In this document: positions 62,592 to 64,000 of the stretch, piece after piece
Layout: each line of letters starts with the position of its first letter
Numbering within the stretch: the first letter of the stretch is position 1
Origin: Nitrincola sp048264025
Lineage (GTDB): Bacteria; Pseudomonadota; Gammaproteobacteria; Pseudomonadales; Balneatricaceae
DNA length: 64,000 bases
Direction: 5' to 3'
NCBI RefSeq assembly: GCF_048264025.1
Contig: NZ_JBLXDN010000004.1
Span: 117,306 to 181,305, forward strand
Program-made: the position numbers and the translations under genes
Notes under the pieces: generated by a model
What the model was told of the DNA's origin: nothing
Seen by the model: only the letters and a program-made list of their open reading frames with translations
Databases searched by the model: none

Positions 62592-63803
62592 ATGCCGGCA
62601 CAACCCTTACAGGGTGTCAGAGTACTGGACTTGTCCCGTATTCTGGCCGGCCCCTGGTGCAGCCAGCAGTTGGCCGATCTCGGGGCTGAAGTGATCAAAA
62701 TCGAGCGTCCAGGTGAAGGTGATGATACCCGTCGCTGGGGGCCGCCCTGGTTGGATAAGTCGCATGAAGCGGCGTATTACCTGGGAGCAAACCGCGGCAA
62801 ACAGTCGGTAACTATCGATATGGCCAGTGCCGACGGCCAGGCGCTGCTGCATCAGCTGGTAGCGTCTTGTGATGTGGTGCTGGAGAACTTCAAGGTCGGT
62901 GGTCTGAAAAAGTACCACCTGGATTATGATTCGCTAAAAGCGATCAAGCCTGATCTGATCTATTGCTCCATTACCGGTTTTGGGCAGGACGGGCCCTACG
63001 CACAGCGTGCCGGTTATGACTTTATGATTCAGGGTATGGGGGGCTTGATGAGCCTGACCGGTCAGCCTGACTCTGAAGTGGGTGGTGGCCCGGTAAAGGT
63101 CGGTGTAGCCTTTGCCGATATTTTTACCGGTATGTACGCGGCTAATGCCATTATGGCAGCCTTGCTGCAGCGTCAACGCACCGGTGAGGGCACCTATATC
63201 GATCTGGCGCTGCTGGATGTGCAGGTGGGGGTACTGGCCAATCAGGCACTCAATTACCTGACCTCTGGCGATGTGCCGCAGCGGTTAGGCAATGCCCATC
63301 CGAATATTGTGCCCTATCAGGCGTTTGCAACGGCTGATGGCCATATTATTCTGGCCGTGGGAAATGATGGCCAGTTCCGGCGTTTTTGTGAAACCGCGGG
63401 TTGTGCGGCTTTAGCCGGTGATCCACGTTTTGCCAGCAATGCCTTGCGCGTACAGCATCGTAGTGAATTAATTCCGCTGTTACTTGAGCCTATGCGTCAG
63501 AAAACCACCGATGAGTGGCTGGTGTCGCTGGAGCAGGTGGGTGTGCCTTGTGGGCCGATCAATACCCTGGATCGGGTGTTTGATGATCCACAGGTGAAAC
63601 ATCGCGGCCTGAAAATCACCCGCTCGCATCCTGAGGATGGTGAAGTCAGTCTGGTCAGCAACCCTATCCGCTTTAACGGCGAAGCACTGAATGCCCCCAC
63701 CGCACCGCCAATGCTCGGAGAGCATACGGAGGCTATTTTGCGTAGCCATCTTGGGCTAGATGCTCAGACGTTGGCTGATCTTAAAGCTAAGGGTGTTATT
63801 TGA
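62592..63803 (+). CDS. Class III (CaiB/BaiF) CoA-transferase, probable succinyl-CoA:glutarate CoA-transferase
   Basis: Protein of 403 residues with the family III CoA-transferase opening LQGVRVLDLSRILAGPWCSQQLADLGAEVIKIERPGEGDDTR, the GRVLD-like start and the catalytic Asp in the GVAFADIFTGMYAANAI segment near residue 175, and the PNTLDRVFDDPQVKHRG-type ending near residue 325. It lies 24 bases after gcdH and would make glutaryl-CoA for it, as the CoA-transferase paired with GcdH does in Pseudomonas and in mammals (SUGCT). Substrate assignment is by linkage. A REP-like palindrome follows. Confidence 0.88.
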   Translation: MPAQPLQGVRVLDLSRILAGPWCSQQLADLGAEVIKIERPGEGDDTRRWGPPWLDKSHEAAYYLGANRGKQSVTIDMASADGQALLHQLVASCDVVLENFKVGGLKKYHLDYDSLKAIKPDLIYCSITGFGQDGPYAQRAGYDFMIQGMGGLMSLTGQPDSEVGGGPVKVGVAFADIFTGMYAANAIMAALLQRQRTGEGTYIDLALLDVQVGVLANQALNYLTSGDVPQRLGNAHPNIVPYQAFATADGHIILAVGNDGQFRRFCETAGCAALAGDPRFASNALRVQHRSELIPLLLEPMRQKTTDEWLVSLEQVGVPCGPINTLDRVFDDPQVKHRGLKITRSHPEDGEVSLVSNPIRFNGEALNAPTAPPMLGEHTEAILRSHLGLDAQTLADLKAKGVI

Positions 63804-63825
63804 GGGTGTGCATTATTCGCGACAT

Positions 63826-63884
63826 TGTAGGAGCCCGCTCTGCGGGCGATTTGGTGGGGTTCGCTCACAGAGTGAGCTCCTACA
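63826..63884. repeat. REP-like palindrome (second locus)
   Basis: TGTAGGAGCCCG ... CGGGCGAT and TTCGCTC ... GAGTGAGCTCCTACA reproduce the same outer arms and internal stems as the unit at 53306-53360. It lies 23 bases after the CoA-transferase stop, so it may cap that transcript. Confidence 0.9.
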
Positions 63885-63991
63885 CGGTAATGTATTTGTA
63901 GGAAATAAGATGGACCCGCCCCTCTAACAATGTGCCATGCTTAATCTGTAGAGAAAGCAAACCGGCATCTGAGTAAAGAGAGGCGAGTCCT

Positions 63992-64000
63992 ATGAAGAAT
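63992..64000 (+). CDS. Start of a gene truncated by the window edge
   Basis: An ATG at 63992 (M-K-N) follows a GAGAGGCGAG ribosome-site-like stretch. Only three codons are visible; nothing can be said about function, and it could be a chance start. Confidence 0.25.

Noticed and set aside
1..64000. CRISPR arrays, tRNA or rRNA genes, prophage or integrase-type island
   Set aside because: No regularly spaced repeats, no cloverleaf with a CCA-type end or rRNA-like conserved stretch, and no phage or integrase genes were recognised by eye; a tool such as tRNAscan-SE would settle the tRNA point.

Overview
The window is a chromosomal segment of a gammaproteobacterium. Gene content points to a marine or aquatic, motile, heterotrophic member of the Oceanospirillales/Alteromonadales type: the order aat-trxB / ftsK-lolA-rarA-crcB-serS, a UbiF-type quinone hydroxylase, TamAB, a YbiT-type ABC-F protein, phasins, a TAXI-type TRAP transporter and a DctBD pair. 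The genus is not resolved from sequence reading alone. Most of the window is dense core genome; the accessory parts are 49.1-52.3 kb and the repeat-bearing intergenic regions.

Layout. 0-9.1 kb: 5' tip of aat, trxB, and divergently ftsK-lolA-rarA-crcB-serS-ubiF-msrB. 9.1-9.8 kb: a gene-free stretch with a 34-bp tandem repeat, an inverted copy of it, a second structured repeat, and the promoter/leader of a cold-shock gene. 9.8-11.1 kb: csp and rluF. 11.2-17.4 kb: a leftward cluster coding for a PotFGHI-like ABC importer, a glycerophosphodiester phosphodiesterase and GlpD, which together look like uptake and catabolism of a glycerophosphodiester. 17.7-18.9 kb: two phasins. 19.1-29.6 kb: M16C peptidase, EamA exporter, TPMT, MetH and PrpE. 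29.8-40.6 kb: envelope genes (tamA-tamB, a small unknown protein, a PBP7-like endopeptidase, an unusual HTH-receiver regulator, two different L,D-transpeptidases), then a YjfB-like small protein behind a near-consensus flagellar sigma-28 promoter and a YgjP-like metallohydrolase. 40.7-48.9 kb: ybiT, rhlE-like helicase, PAS-GGDEF cyclase, ArsR regulator plus old yellow enzyme, LysE exporter and an atypical ClC protein.

49.1-52.3 kb is an accessory junction. An intact IS3-family element is fused on one side to the first 12 codons of wrbA and on the other to the first codons of a different, oppositely oriented gene, with no target duplication, so it marks a deletion or rearrangement. A HipA-family kinase with its HipB-like partner encoded downstream (reverse of the classical hipBA order) follows, preceded by an inverted-repeat operator.

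52.3-64 kb: an EamA transporter, REP-like palindromes, and a dicarboxylate module: FCD/GntR regulator, fused TRAP permease, DUF1850 protein, TAXI binding protein, the DctD/DctB two-component system, and divergently gcdH plus a class III CoA-transferase. A clear sigma-54 promoter sits in front of the TAXI gene, which supports the reading that DctB senses an acid, DctD with sigma-54 turns on its transporter, and the CoA-transferase/GcdH pair degrades it. Glutarate is the most economical candidate substrate; that is inference.
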